In this document: positions 48,151 through 59,760 of the stretch, in pieces
Numbering within the stretch: position 1 is the stretch's first letter
How the letters are laid out: every line of letters starts with the position of its first letter
DNA from: Rattus norvegicus
Lineage: Eukaryota; Chordata; Mammalia; Rodentia; Muridae
Assembly (NCBI RefSeq): GCF_036323735.1
Contig: NC_086039.1
Coordinates: forward strand, 156,721,627 to 156,785,626
DNA: 64,000 nt
Direction: 5' to 3'
Notes under the pieces: model-generated
The model's input: the letters and a program-made list of their open reading frames with translations, nothing else
What the model was told of the DNA's origin: nothing
Database searches by the model: none
Position numbers and translations under genes: made by a program

Positions 48151-50779
48151 AGCTGCCATAGGCACTCAATAGGGGTGGTGTTTTAAATGGTGTAGAGGCT
48201 CTGGAAGCTGCCAAAAGCTCCTCTAACACCCTAATTTGTTTCTGCTTGGATCCTATAGAACCAGAGGCCTGGTCAAGGATAGTCTCCAAGCCATTCTGTC
48301 TCCTGGGGAAGGGCTTATTTGCTAAGCAAATGTAGAAGATAGGGAGTGGAGTATTGGGAGGACGGGCTTGAGGAAGTCTTATATAAGCAACAGCATATCT
48401 TCATGGAGCAGGCCTGACCCAAACAACATATCTGCCCTTCTACTTGGGTTCCCCTCAGCTTGAAGCCCTCCCTGTGAGACTCCTATAACACCACTTCAAG
48501 TACTCAATTAAACAGAAGGCTAACTGCTTTTCTTGTTGGACTCAGAGGCAGGCTGGGTTTCTTTGTCCCCTCACTACTAGCCCAAATCTCAACCAAAAGC
48601 ACACAAAGGTTCCTCTCTCCAGCCAGAGTTTAGGGACAGCAAAGCTCTGTTTTTGTACTAAGGAGTGATAGAGACCAAGCAGGAGTCAGAATTCACCCCA
48701 ACAGGGCACAGACCAAGATTCAGCTTTCCAGAGCCTTGGAGGCAGAGTCACAAAGCAAAAGCAGGTATCAGGGTTCTCCTGCCCCTGAATTTCATGGGTG
48801 AGGTAGGATGAGCTTAACACTGAGGGGCAGAGGAGACCACATGGATTCATTCCTTGGGTGAGGGGCCACCAAACAAATAGATAACCCATGTGTACTAGAG
48901 ATTGTGAGCAAATATGATGAACAGAGAGCAGCAGCTGACTTGTCTCCAATTCCAAAATGACTCCTGGAAGTGGCTCAGACACTGCCAGGCCCCCCAGCAG
49001 ACCAGACCCTTGGGGCTTCTATTCCCAAAGGGTTAAAGGGCAGAAGAGGCACAGGAAGCCTGGGAGTGGACAATGGTGCTTCTGTCCTCCTTATGGCTTA
49101 AGCATTCCTAAGGAATGAACGAAGCCATCTGGGGAGGGGACCCAAGGGAATAGCCAAACCCTTGCCTGGTCAGAGGCTCTGCCCCCCAGCATAGACTCTG
49201 TTAGAGCCACGGAAGAGACCCATGTAGACACAGGAAGATGCGCATGTGTGCATGCTGTCTCTCAAGAACATACAGATATACAAATATGCACAGACAACCA
49301 AATAGGAGCCCAATGCAAGTAAACAAGACTAATGGACGTTACACAAATATACACATGTGACCAGATACATGAGCCTCACACATGCAAATAAAAATACTAG
49401 AATGCACACACACAGGCTCAAAGCTTCCCAGCAACCCGACTTTCCCATGCAGACCTCCAAACTTAGGGCTACCCTCCCCCATTTCTGCCTGGCACTGGAT
49501 GCTTTGTACTGGAGTTCTGAGAAGGGAGGGGGCTCATAAAGAGACAGTCTTCATCCTTCAAATTCTATCTTCAGACCAATATTGAGACAGACATGCTCCA
49601 AAGTCCTCACGGACAAGTGCATATTCTACTACCTTCCTGCCCCACCCATCTGCTGGTTTAGGAAGCTGACCCTACTGGGTTTAGGTGCCAGGGACTAGCA
49701 CAAGTTGCTGAGTGGCCTTGCAGCTTTTTAACTTGGAAAAGCTGTGGCAAGTTTCTGGGGCCTTGGGTTGGGGGCAATGGACAAAGAAAAGCTTCCAGAA
49801 AGGCCAGCAGATCAGATTCTCCCCTCGGCAAAAGAACTCCTACCCTCCTCTGACCCCTCCCTCTCCCTCCAACCACAGCCTTTAGGAAGTCACAGAGACC
49901 CTGTTGATATTTGGGAAGCAGGTAGGGTAGTCATCAGATGCTCCTCTCTACCCTCCAAGTCGGGCAAGGCCATATGGGAATGTCTAAGCCCAATTCAGGG
50001 ACATGGAGACAACTGAGATACACTAAGACTCACTCCTATTATGGGGACTAGCAACTCTGTGCCAAGCTCATAACCATCAGGAGTTACTGAGAAAGGGGAA
50101 CACCTTAGGGGAAGTACAGGGTGGACCAAAGACATACACAATAAACAAAAGGGCAATCAGACTGAAGGGCACCAACTGGAAGGGGAAGTGGGAAGACAGG
50201 GTCAGGGCCAAGGGAAGACAGAGGAGAAAACAGGAGGGGAAGGCTGCAATCCACCTTCTATGGGCAAATGTAGTAAGGGAATGGCCCAGTGAGACAATAA
50301 CAATGTTAGGGAATGCAAGGGGCCTGGAAAAGCAGAAAAGATGAACAGATTAGAGCAAGTGACAGATGGCAAGGTTATAGGACCTGAGGAATGAGGCTAG
50401 TGAGGGTCCATTCTCATTGGCCCCATACAGGGACCTAAGCCTTCCCCATCCTGGGAACAGGTGACAGGGCAAAGACAATGACAGCTTGGGGCACAAGTCC
50501 TGGAATTTAGATCCACACCCAGAGCCAGAACTACATGTCACCTCCTCACACCTTGTCCATAAAGAGAGGCCTAACAGATCAGATCTCCACATGGGACCTC
50601 AATTCTACTCCATACCCTGGACACATGTAATGATAGGATCCTTGACCTAGGTCATTTTTGCAAGGTCATGTCACCCTCACAGTCCAGAGGAGCACTTAGT
50701 TGTTGTCATTTTGGTTGGTACCATTTACTGTGAAAGAGATCTTGCATAAATCAATGAACCACCACTCCTCATGTGATAG

Positions 50780-51010
50780 CCAGCAAAACTGAGGCCTATC
50801 ATCCCAGCATTCAGAAAGGTTGAGGCATGAGGGTTGCTTTGAGCTTGATATCAGCTTCAGCTACACTAGAGTACTAGATCAGCCAGAGTTAGAGTGAAAA
50901 ATTGGAAAGAAATCATGAGGCAGAGGCAGTTGATTTCTGAGTTTGAGGCCATCCTGGTCTAAAGAGAGCGTTCTAGGACAGCCAGGGCTGTGCAGAGAAA
51001 CTGTTTCAAA
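50780..51010 (+). mobile_element. Two B1 SINE copies
   Basis: Degenerate B1 at about 50780-50900 and a B1 right part at about 50915-51010, in the L1cam first intron. Confidence 0.7.
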
Positions 51011-51022
51011 AAAATTAAAAAT

Positions 51023-51023
51023 G

Positions 51024-51066
<43 letters not shown>

Positions 51067-51138
51067 AAGAGGGAGAGAGAGAAAGAAAGAAAGAAAGGAA
51101 GGAAGGAAGGAAGGAAGGAAGGAAGGAAGGAAGGAAGG
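51023..51138 (+). repeat. (GAAA)n and (GGAA)n microsatellite
   Basis: Purine-only tract growing from the B1 A-tail: GAAA, then GAGAGA, then GGAA units. Confidence 0.93.
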
Positions 51139-52237
51139 AGTGAAGCTGAAGTTAAAAATATGGCCTGACTGCCTTGAATCATTGAACTGGGCAACAGCCA
51201 ATATGGTACACTCATATGTCCCCTTCACCTTACCTAGTCAATCATGGAAAGTGCTTCTCTTGGAAAGTTCCTATCCCTCAGTGACAGAAGAGGGAAGAAG
51301 CCAACCAGGGAGCATAGCAGAGCTTCCCTGTCTGCTAGCCTTCCTTCACTGTCTTCCTTTTTCCCTTCAAATTATCATGAAGGAAATAAAAGGGAAATCT
51401 GTATTTCAAAGGGACAAGGATGGTATTGGTGGCTGGTTACTTACATGTGCAGTCTGCCCCAAGAAGGCACTCAGCAGTGGAAAATCTATCTAGCAAACGA
51501 CTACCCCACCCATGGTTGCTCGGTCCCTGGGCAGTCATTCTGTGAACAGCCCCCATGCCTGGCCATGGTGCTCTGCAGAAGGCAATAGGCTGGGCACTGG
51601 GGGAGGAGTCTCTTGGGAGTAGGTAGTAGCAATCCAGGAGAGCTGTGCTGTGATGAATGTCGAATGTGTTTCCCTCTCCTCGGTAATCAGATCACAGGCA
51701 ATTCCTAATTTCTTTTGTTCTTCTCTATTTCAAATGTATTCCAATAAGTTGCTTTTGTGTTTTTCAAATGTACTGTAACAAGATATATTGCTTTGGGGAT
51801 TGTGCACACAAAAAAATAATACAGAATGACAGACATTGAAATACAGCAAGGAGGCAGAGAAGTGGGGAGTTCCCAGTCCCAGCCCTGTCACCAACTCGAC
51901 ATGTGGCCACAGACCCTTGAGGGTGACTGAAGGCTTGGTGCCTGAATGGTAAGCATGTCTATACAGTGCTGCATAGATGTTGGGATAGGTGAGAAGCTAG
52001 GTTTGTCACATTCCACCATCTGCAGCAAGGAGCCCACCAGAGGTGAGGCCCTGGGTAAGCCCCACCCTAGTCACCCTACTAAAGGCCCATAAAGGTGGGA
52101 AGAAAGGCTGGTGGATCTATTCATCAGAAGGGCCATGTGAGTCAGCAAAGAAAACACTGGGCTGCTAGTATCCTCTAGCACTGGTTACATTAATTAGGAT
52201 CAAGACATCTATCTACCTGAAAGGGATGCCAGGCCCC

Positions 52238-52265
52238 CAGGTGGTCCCCAGGTGGTCCCCAGGTG
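52238..52265 (+). promoter_or_regulatory. Three CAGGTG E-boxes at 11-bp spacing
   Basis: CCCCAGGTGGT is repeated three times; CAGGTG at 52238, 52249 and 52260. CAGGTG is the SNAIL/SLUG/ZEB-type E-box. Located about 1 kb downstream of the L1cam first exon, in intron 1. Confidence 0.55.
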
Positions 52266-53304
52266 GTCCTGCCTCCTTGAGACAGATGGATAGGGGTTCT
52301 AGATACTAGGTAAGGAGCAGTGGGTTATATCTGTTGTTCTTTTCAATCCCCATCAATCGACACCCTAAAACTCTGAACTAGATCGAAGGGGATAGGGTAT
52401 GGAAAGGTCCCTCCTTCCATAATTAAACAGAGAGTGTAAAACAATGTCCAAAATCGCTCCAGTCTCTACAGAAAGAATCCCAGGTACCTTGCTTCCAGAA
52501 ATCCCTGGTCCTGAGTCAATGAGGCCCTTCATCCCTTTTTTTACCTGGTGGACCCATGGTCTACACCCATGTGCACCCACAGGCACATCAGTGGGTGCTC
52601 AAATCCATCTTTATTAGTGTAGTCTTTATTGGCCAAAGAACCTAAGGAAGGTTCTGCGCCTGAGGAGACTGGTTTTGCAGCTCATTTGAGGGGATCCCCG
52701 GAGGAAATTTGGAAAGGAGGAGGTGAAGAACAAAGCCCCCTCCCCACTTTGGGGTGGAGGCGCAGGCAGCGCCCATCCCTGTTCCTTCTCCCCCTCCCAC
52801 TGCTGGAGAAGCTTCGTCGATCTCCCCTACACCATGCTAGTCACTGGGTTCTCCCCCACCCCACCCGCAATCAGGACTTTAGAATGGGGATGAGGAACAG
52901 CCACGCCCAGAGCCACACCCCACGGCGGTCGACTGGGTTAGATGGACGTTCTGCTGGGATCACATTTCCTTCTTCACACACGCATACACCCACAGGGATA
53001 TGTCAACTTCAGCCCCACTTGCCCACACAGAACCTGCCTGACCACTCTTGTGCCCCTCCCTAAGCATCCATTTGGGGAACCGCCCAGTTACCCCTCACCT
53101 GTCGGGCTCTGGCACCTAGCCACTTTCTCCAAACCCATTCCAGACCGCAGTGCTCAGAGCCCGGTGCCTAGCATGGGTGGGGCTCCAGCCTTCCTACGCT
53201 CTATGAAGAGGAGGCATGAAACCAGCTCCCTCTGCGCCCGAGGCAGAGCTGGGTCTGGAATGCAGCCGCTGCTGCGGCCAAGGGGACAAATCAGTCCGTC
53301 TTAC

Positions 53305-53386
53305 CTGCGCAGCTCCGGTTGCCAGCCCAGCCTCTGTGCACGCCGGCCTCGGACCCGCCACCCAGTGATGCTGCTGCCGACGCGGA

Positions 53387-53421
<35 letters not shown>

Positions 53422-53426
53422 AGGCT

Positions 53427-53472
<46 letters not shown>

Positions 53473-53480
53473 GCGGGGCA
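53305..53480 (-). other. L1cam: L1cam non-coding first exon (5'UTR), start approximate
   Basis: On the minus strand a strong donor, GCTGCGCAG|GTAAGA, ends a GC-rich stretch at 53305. No ATG occurs on the minus strand between about 53500 and the donor. The exon would splice over about 10 kb to coding exon 1. The transcription start is not visible; the upstream limit given is a guess that includes the (CAG)10 and (CCG)15 repeats. Confidence 0.65.
53392..53472 (-). repeat. Adjacent (CAG)10 and (CCG)15 trinucleotide repeats in the L1cam 5' region
   Basis: On the plus strand (CTG)10 at 53392-53421 is followed by AGGCTG and (CGG)15 at 53428-53472. In the L1cam sense direction this is CCG repeats followed by CAG repeats, just upstream of the first-exon donor. 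Confidence 0.9.
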
Positions 53481-53720
53481 GCGTGCGCGGGGAGGTAGGG
53501 GAGGAAGAGGGAGGGGGAGGGAGTGAGATCACCTCCCCCGCAGCAGGCCCCGCCTCACCACACCCTCGCTCCTTGTTTCTTCTGAACCCGGCCGCGGAGC
53601 CCCACGCGCGCTAGGGACCTCGCGGGGGTCCTCGTCAGGAGCTTCAGCAGTGCCGGAATCCCTGAGATGAGAGTGACAAATCTCACCATCAGGGATCCCC
53701 GCCGCCCTTGAGGCTTGTAT

Positions 53721-54924
53721 TGGAAATCACTTGCAGAAGTATTCTCAGGATCCCGAGGCTGGACAGTGAGGAGAGGAGCCAGACTGGGAACCAGATTACC
53801 TCGCCTCCGCAGGGCCTTCCAGGGCTCTGGCCAGTAAAGAGCATTCATATACCGTTAGGTCCGGGCTGTGCCCTGGTCATGTCTTCGAACCCCTGCCCAG
53901 CCAGGACCCTAGGTCAGGGTCCTTCAGGGATGTGCTTGTGAACCTGAGTCCCCAGTCTATGAAGAGGGTGTGGTGAGGCATCGGCTTAAGCACACCTCAT
54001 AGTCCCTACCAAACACTAGGTCCCAGACTAGGCTAGAAGGGAAAGTTCTCAGAGAGGGTGCCCTTCGACCTGAAACCCCCTACTCCCTATCTTTCTCCCA
54101 CTTCCCTCCTGCTCAGTGCCTTATTTCTTTGTCCTCCGGATTGGCCTCTTCCTGACCTTTCCTGCCCGCCCTACTCTAGCTTACAGCCCTTTGGGGAAAG
54201 CTTCTGGAAGGAAGGAGCTCTTCCCAGTGGCGCCCCCTCCCAGCCTCACGGCTGTGACCTCCCAAGCGAGGCAAAGGGGAGGGGGCTGGAATTCCAATGT
54301 GAGTCCAGCTAGCTGAAGCCACAGGGCAAGGAAGGCCTAGGGCCCAGATGGTAGATTGCAGCCCTGGTAGGTACGGTATTTTTATGGGCATGCCTGTTAC
54401 TCAGTGAAGCATTCTGTAGGCCCTTTGCTCAGCCTGCCAACACTCCCCCAGTGGTGCAGGGCTCTGATCCCATGAAAACACTTTTGGCACTCTGGCCTGG
54501 TCTCCCTCCTCATATGATCACCTCCTGCCAGCTTCTTTTCTTATGAAAGAAAAACTTGGGGCGCCTGCTAGCACTCTGAAGGTCCAGATGTCACGTTCGA
54601 TAGAATCTTTAGAAAGAGTCATCTGAATGTAGGTGCGGGCCTGCCACTTGGCTCAGATAGATTCAGAATGAAGCTGCCAACAGTACTCATGAAGCTTTCT
54701 TTACTGGTTCAAGTCTTCAGGAGACAGCAGAGGAGACGGAAGCAGGCAGCTAGGTCATGAAGCCAGGGGCCCTTTTAGCTGGGCAGAAAATGGTATTTTC
54801 CATGAGGCATTGAACTGAGATCAGCTTCTTGACTGCACTGATGTAAGAGTGATAGGCCACAAAATTGGCCTCTCCTCTCCAGCTGCTCCCTCCACTGCCT
54901 TACTCCCAGACTGGACCTAATCTA
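53721..54924. other. Intergenic unique sequence upstream of L1cam
   Basis: No repeat and no gene recognised. It includes a CTCF-like core (GCGCCCCCT, 54230-54238). Likely 5' flank of L1cam. Confidence 0.5.
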
Positions 54925-55885
54925 GGGTTGATGCTGTTCTGGAACTCTATGGCTGGGTTTCATTTTAAACCTACATGCCCCTGTCTCAGCCTGCTGAGGG
55001 CTGGGATTATAGGTGTTCACTATGCCTAGCTCTGCTTGCAAAGTCTAGACACAAGTTTTATTTCATCTCAAAAATCTTTGTCTTTTAAGTGTAAGCACTT
55101 GGGAGGCAAAGGCAAGCAGATATCTTATAAGTTTGAGGCCAGCCTGACTTACAAAGTGAGTTCCAGGCCAGCTAAGGCTATATAGTGAGACCCTGTCTCA
55201 AAAAAAATTACTTACAGGGCATGGTGGCACTCACCTTTATCACAGTACTTGGGAAACAGAGGTAGCAGGATCTCTTGGGGGAGTTCTTGGCCAGCCTGGT
55301 CTACAAAGCAAGTTCTAGGACAGCTAGAGCTGTAATCCCCAGAAACTCTGTCTCAAAAAAAAAAAAAAAATCAATTAAAAAGTAAAAATCCATTTGCTTG
55401 ACATGATGGTACATAATCTATGATTCTGGCACAAGGAGGCAAAGCAGGAGGATCTTAAATTTGACACCAATTTGGGTTAGTGAGTTTCAGAACAGTGTGG
55501 GATACATTGCAAGAACCTGCCTTAAAACAAAACAAAACAAAACAAAACAAAACAAAACAAAACAAAACAAAACAAAACAATCAGCTTCAGGAGTAGAGCC
55601 TAATGGATCAGTGGGAGGCCCTCAAAAAAAAGAATCCCACAAAAATCAGCCATGAAATTTAACTTAGAGTGAAATTTACCCTTTTGAGACACATAGTTTC
55701 AGGAAAAAAATTTTTTTTACTATTTGGTTTTTCTTTTGTGCTTTTATTGTTTTGTTTTGTTTTGTTTTGTTTTATGAGATAGTCTCACTCTCTAGACCAG
55801 GGTGGCCTCCAACTCACAGAGATCAACCTGCCTCTTCTTCTCCAGTGCTGGGATTAAAGGTGTGAGCTATTGCTGGTCTGAAGGT
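54925..55885. mobile_element. Cluster of five B1 SINEs
   Basis: Antisense at about 54925-55030 and 55745-55885; sense at about 55083-55210, 55215-55375 and 55395-55525. An (AAAAC)n tract at 55524-55580 ends the last sense copy. Confidence 0.8.
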
Positions 55886-55917
55886 TTTTAATTATTTTGC
55901 TGATTAAAAAAAAAATT

Positions 55918-56094
55918 AGGGGACTGGAGAGATGTCTCAGAGGTTAAGAGCACTGACTGCTCTTCCAGAGGTCCTGAGTTCAATCCCCAGAGACCACATG
56001 ATGACTCACAACCTTCTGTAATGGTATCTGATGCCCCCTTCTGGTGTGTCTGAAGTATACTCACATACATAAGTAAAATCTTTTAAAAAATATT
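55918..56094 (+). mobile_element. B2 SINE
   Basis: GGACTGGAGAGATGTCTCAG to AAGTAAAATCTTTT. Confidence 0.9.
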
Positions 56095-56098
56095 TTTT

Positions 56099-56190
56099 GG
56101 GGGGGTTGGGGATTTAGCTCAGTGGTAGAGCGCTTGCCTAGCAAGCGCAAGGCCCTGGGTTCGGTCCCCACCTCTGAAAAAAAGAAAAAA
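56099..56190 (+). mobile_element. ID SINE directly behind a B2
   Basis: GGGGTTGGGGATTTAGCTCA to CCACCTCTGAAAAAAAG. Confidence 0.94.
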
Positions 56191-56214
56191 AAGTTTTTTT
56201 TTTTTAAATTAAAC

Positions 56215-56345
56215 CCAACAATGGTGGTGCAGTACTCAGGAAGCAGAGACAGATGGATGTCTGTGAGTTCAAAGCCACTGTAGTCTACAGACTGGTTTCT
56301 AGAACAGCCAGAGCTACACAGAGAAACCCTGTTTCAAAAATAACC
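56215..56345 (+). mobile_element. B1 SINE
   Basis: Decayed 5' end, TGAGTTCAAAGCCACTGTAG to GAGAAACCCTGTTTCAAA. Confidence 0.8.
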
Positions 56346-56348
56346 AAA

Positions 56349-56441
56349 GGGTTGGGGATTTAGCTTAGTGGTAGAACACTTGCCTAGCAAACACAAGGCC
56401 CTGGGTTCGGTCCCCAGCTCCGAAAAATAGAAAAAAGAAAA
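56349..56441 (+). mobile_element. ID SINE in the B1 tail
   Basis: GGGTTGGGGATTTAGCTTAG to CAGCTCCGAAAAATAG. Duplication AAAAATAACCAAA before and after. Confidence 0.94.
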
Positions 56442-56479
56442 AAAAATAACCAAAAAGGGGAAAAAGACATAAAAATATA

Positions 56480-56660
56480 TTCTTAATCATGTGCTTGTGT
56501 GTGGGTACGTGCATACTAGTGCTCAAGGAAGTAAGGAACCCCCCAGGATTTGGAATTATAAGCAGTTATGAGTTGCTTGATAAAGATGCTGGGAGTTGAA
56601 CTCTAGTCACCTGGAAGAATTGCACATATTTTTAATGTCTGAGCCATCTCTCTCTAGCCT
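56480..56660 (-). mobile_element. Probable B3 SINE (antisense)
   Basis: Contains GGGAGTTGAACTCTAGTCAC and ends GAGCCATCTCTCTCTAGCC. Confidence 0.6.
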
Positions 56661-57038
56661 CTGTGTTTTTGCACTTCAGAGCGTTCCACATAGCCTCTGT
56701 CCTACCTTCACACAACTACTACTCTTGTGTTCATTGCAAAATTTTCTAGCCTCTGGCTCACACTATATAAATCCAACCTCTCCTTGGACTGTCAAGAGAA
56801 GCCTGAAGCCACTATCCCGAACACTTCTCCAGGGCCTGGGATGTTCTATTCTAGGTCAGGAGAGGTCAGGAAGGAAATTAGTATCTTTATCATCTTCCTC
56901 ATCTTCCTCAGTTTGGTTTTCACTGTCACATATCACCAGTCCTGTGTCAGTGATTCATGTCCCAAACAACATTCCAACCTTTTGGTTTCTTCTGAATTTT
57001 TGTTCTTCCAACACTTTATTCTCTTTCTTTCTTTTTTT
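56661..57038. other. Intergenic, nothing recognisable
   Basis: The plus-strand open frame at 56596-57186 spans unique sequence and a B2, with no known domain; I do not call it a gene. Confidence 0.5.
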
Positions 57039-57053
57039 TAAAAACCATTTTAG

Positions 57054-57279
57054 GGGCTGGAGAGATGGCTCAGCGGTTAAGAGCACCGACTGCTCTTCCA
57101 GAGGTCCTGAGTTCAATTCCCAGCAACCACATGGTGGCTCACAACCATCTGTAATAAGATCCGATGCCCTCTTCTGTTGTGTCTGAAGACAGCTGCAGTG
57201 TACTCGTGTATATATAAATAAATAAATCTTAAAAAAAAAAAAGAAAAAAAAAGAAACCCAAAAACATGGGGTTGGGGAT
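57054..57279 (+). mobile_element. B2 SINE with chimeric 3' end containing an ID start
   Basis: B2 body and mixed A-tail, then CCCAAAAACAT and GGGGTTGGGGATT (the first bases of an ID) just before the second duplication. Duplication TAAAAACCATTTTAG at 57039-57053 and 57280-57294. Confidence 0.88.
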
Positions 57280-57295
57280 TAAAAACCATTTTAGG

Positions 57296-57435
57296 GTCTG
57301 GCATGGTGGCACACACCTTTAATCCCAGGACTCAGGAGGCAGAAGCAGTTGGATCTCTGAGTTTGAAACTCTACAGAGTGAGTTTCAGGACATCCAGAAC
57401 TACACAGAGATAACCTGTCTCAAAAACAAAAGAAA
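57296..57435 (+). mobile_element. B1 SINE
   Basis: GGTCTGGCATGGTGGCACAC to AACCTGTCTCAAAAAC. Confidence 0.88.
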
Positions 57436-57459
57436 ACACCCCAAAATAAAATTTAAAAA

Positions 57460-57665
57460 CATTTTAGATTTACTTACATTATTTTACTTGTATGAGTGTT
57501 TGCCTACATGTACATCTGTGCCATGTGTGTGTAGTACCTGCAGAAGTCAGAACAGGATATCAGAATCTCTAGAACTGGAGTTAAGGATGGTTGTGGGTGG
57601 TGGGAATTGAGCCTGGATCATCTGCAAGAGCTGTCAATGCTTTTAACCTCTGAGCTATCTCTCTA
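57460..57665 (-). mobile_element. B3 SINE (antisense)
   Basis: GTGGGAATTGAGCCTGGATC and GAGCTATCTCTCTAGCACC at the right end. Confidence 0.75.
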
Positions 57666-57689
57666 GCACCTTTTTTTGGCCTTTGTTTT

Positions 57690-57985
57690 ATTTTTCTTGA
57701 GACAGGGTCTCACTACATAGCCCTGGCTACCTTGAAACTCATTCTGTAGATTAGGCTTACCTCAATCTCACAGAGATTTGCCCACCTCTGCCTCTTGTCT
57801 GCACACCCTCCCTATGTGTGTATCTGTCTGTCTGGCACAGTCTTTGTTTTGTTTTCTTAAATCTCTTGCTTCTTGTTTTGTTGGAAGCAGAGTCTCATGT
57901 AGCTCAGGTTGGCCTTAACTCTTCATGCTTCTGCCTCAGCCTCCCAAATACAGGAATTACAGATGTGTACTACCATGCCCAGCAT
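57690..57985 (-). mobile_element. Two antisense B1 SINEs
   Basis: TTCTTGAGACAGGGTCTCAC (about 57690-57800) and a second at about 57865-57985. Confidence 0.8.
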
Positions 57986-58395
57986 TCCCCAATCATGCTA
58001 ACCTCACCCATCCTCCTCCTCTGTCTCAATTGCTCTAACCTATTCATCACAAATGCTTACCCTCTGTTCTTAGCTTCATACTTTTCTTTTCCACTCTCTG
58101 CAGCATTCTTCTACTCCTGAGTCTGGACCAGTCCCTCAAACAGAGTCTAAGGGCTAAATGGATGATTCTTAATTGAGTGTTGGCCCGTTTAGTTCCTTGA
58201 GTGCTGGCAGTCAGCTTCAGGCATCAGTCTAAAGGTCTTACTTGGGACTAATCCCAGGACACAGGACCTGAAGTCACAGGACTGATGAAGCTTACAATTG
58301 AGTATTGACTTTGTTTCTAACATAGCATGCTGGGAAGTGGTGAGTCCCAGTGGGAAGTGTTCCATACATTGAAAGCACATCCTCAAAAGGAAGAG
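57986..58395. other. Intergenic, nothing recognisable
   Basis: No gene or repeat recognised. Confidence 0.5.
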
Positions 58396-58640
58396 AGGGG
58401 CTGGAGAGATGGCTCAGTAGTTAAGATCATAAACTGCTCTTCCAGGGGAGACAGATTTGATTCCAAGTGCCCACAAGGTAGCTCAACCATTTGTAACTCC
58501 ACTCTCAGGGACCTGAAGCCTTCTTGTCTTCATGGGTATTGTATAAACATAGCATACAAGTATGCATGCAGGCAAAACACCCATTTACATGAATATAAGT
58601 AAATGAAAAAACAATAAATAAAATTTAAATTAAAACTTGC
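58396..58640 (+). mobile_element. B3-type SINE
   Basis: GGGGCTGGAGAGATGGCTCAG followed by a diverged body and AATAAATAAA-like tail. Confidence 0.75.
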
Positions 58641-58749
58641 ACTTTTAAAAGAGAAAGGGAGAAGTCCTAGTCCCTTCCTTTGTTTTGTAACCAACTGTAA
58701 GGTCAGTGGTTTTGTACTACCATTATCCTACCTTGCTAAGCTGTCTTGG

Positions 58750-59185
58750 TGTTTTGAGACAGGGTTTCTCTATGTCACAGCCCTGGCTGTCCTGGAACTC
58801 ACTCTGTAGACCAGACTGGCTTTGAACTCACAGACATCCACCTGCCACTGCCTCCCCAGTACTGGAATTAAAAGTGAGCACCATCATGACCTGGTACATC
58901 TAGAGTTTCTATACTTCAAACTTTTTGTTATTTCAGACAAGGTTTGTCTGTGTAACACCTCAGAACAGGAACATGTGAACTCACTCTGCAGACCTGGCTG
59001 GCTTCAAACTTACAGATTCACTTGCCTCTGCCTCCTATGCTGGGATTGAAGGCGTGTGACACTATATCCCAGCCTCTTCTTACTTTTTTTTTTGAGATAG
59101 GGGCTCTTTCATAAGTTGCTAAGCTGGCCTTGAATTTATGATCTTCCTGTCATAGCTTCTTGAGGAGCTAGGATTATAAGCCTGG
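58750..59185 (-). mobile_element. Three antisense B1 SINEs
   Basis: Copies at about 58750-58895 (TTTTGAGACAGGGTTTCTCT), 58925-59075 and 59085-59185 (degenerate). Confidence 0.8.
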
Positions 59186-59499
59186 GCTACTGTGGCCAAC
59201 ATAACAAGATAGCCAAAGATCACCTAACTTCTGAGGGAAGCCTCTATCCTGACAGCATGAAAGAGAAAATAATACAATTGTAAAAATAAGTACTTTTTCT
59301 GAGCCAAGAATGATAGCTCACATCTCTAATCCTAACCCAAAGGAGGCTCAAACAGGTGTATAATTATAAATTTGAAGTGACCTATATTTTATATATTGCA
59401 TACCAGAATTATATATTAAATACCAGGTTAATTACAATTACAAGCAAGATCCTTTCTCAAAAGCAAACAAACTAAAAGGAAAACAAACTCTGATTTCTG

Positions 59500-59760
59500 T
59501 ATTAGTTCTGGCTACTATTGCTGTAATGAAACACCATGCCCAAAAGCAACTTGGAAAGGAAAGGGTTTATTTGGCTTACATATCTGGAGTCCACAGACCA
59601 CTGTGGGAAGCTGAGGCAGAAAGAACTCAAACCTGAGAGAGTCTGGAAGCAGAAGCTGATGCAGAGACCATAGAAAATGCTCATTACTGGCTAGTTCACC
59701 TCATAGCTTGCTCAACTTGCCTGTGAATCTTGTCACAGCCTCCTGAACCTCCCATGTTTT
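59500..59760 (+). repeat. Rodent repeat (URR1-like), copy 3
   Basis: GGCTACTATTGCTGTAATGA and following sequence resemble 13525 and 23268. Confidence 0.4.

Larger units (their letters stand above)
43262..53304 (-). other. L1cam: L1cam first intron (10 kb), mostly unique sequence
   Basis: Spans the non-coding first exon to coding exon 1. Relative to the intergenic DNA it is SINE-poor. It holds an ID (44806), a B3/B4-like SINE (44630-44790), a MIR (48010-48150), B1s (50780-51010) and several microsatellites. I saw no coding exon on either strand. Candidate regulatory words are listed separately. Confidence 0.7.
53200..53720 (-). promoter_or_regulatory. L1cam: CpG-rich promoter region of L1cam
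   Basis: Locally dense CpG and GC-rich sequence in an otherwise CpG-poor window, containing the putative first exon and its donor, CGG repeats and GC-rich motifs. No TATA box was seen. This is consistent with a CpG-island promoter firing leftward into L1cam. Confidence 0.7.

Noticed and set aside
53194..53532. Minus-strand frame with poly-proline and poly-glutamine at the L1cam promoter
   Set aside because: It begins at GTG, not ATG, and is explained by CCG and CAG repeats in the 5' region. No protein family recognised. Repeat-associated translation is possible in principle but nothing here shows it.
56596..57186. 196-codon plus-strand frame
   Set aside because: It crosses unique intergenic sequence and ends inside a B2. 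No signal, domain or conserved splice structure seen.
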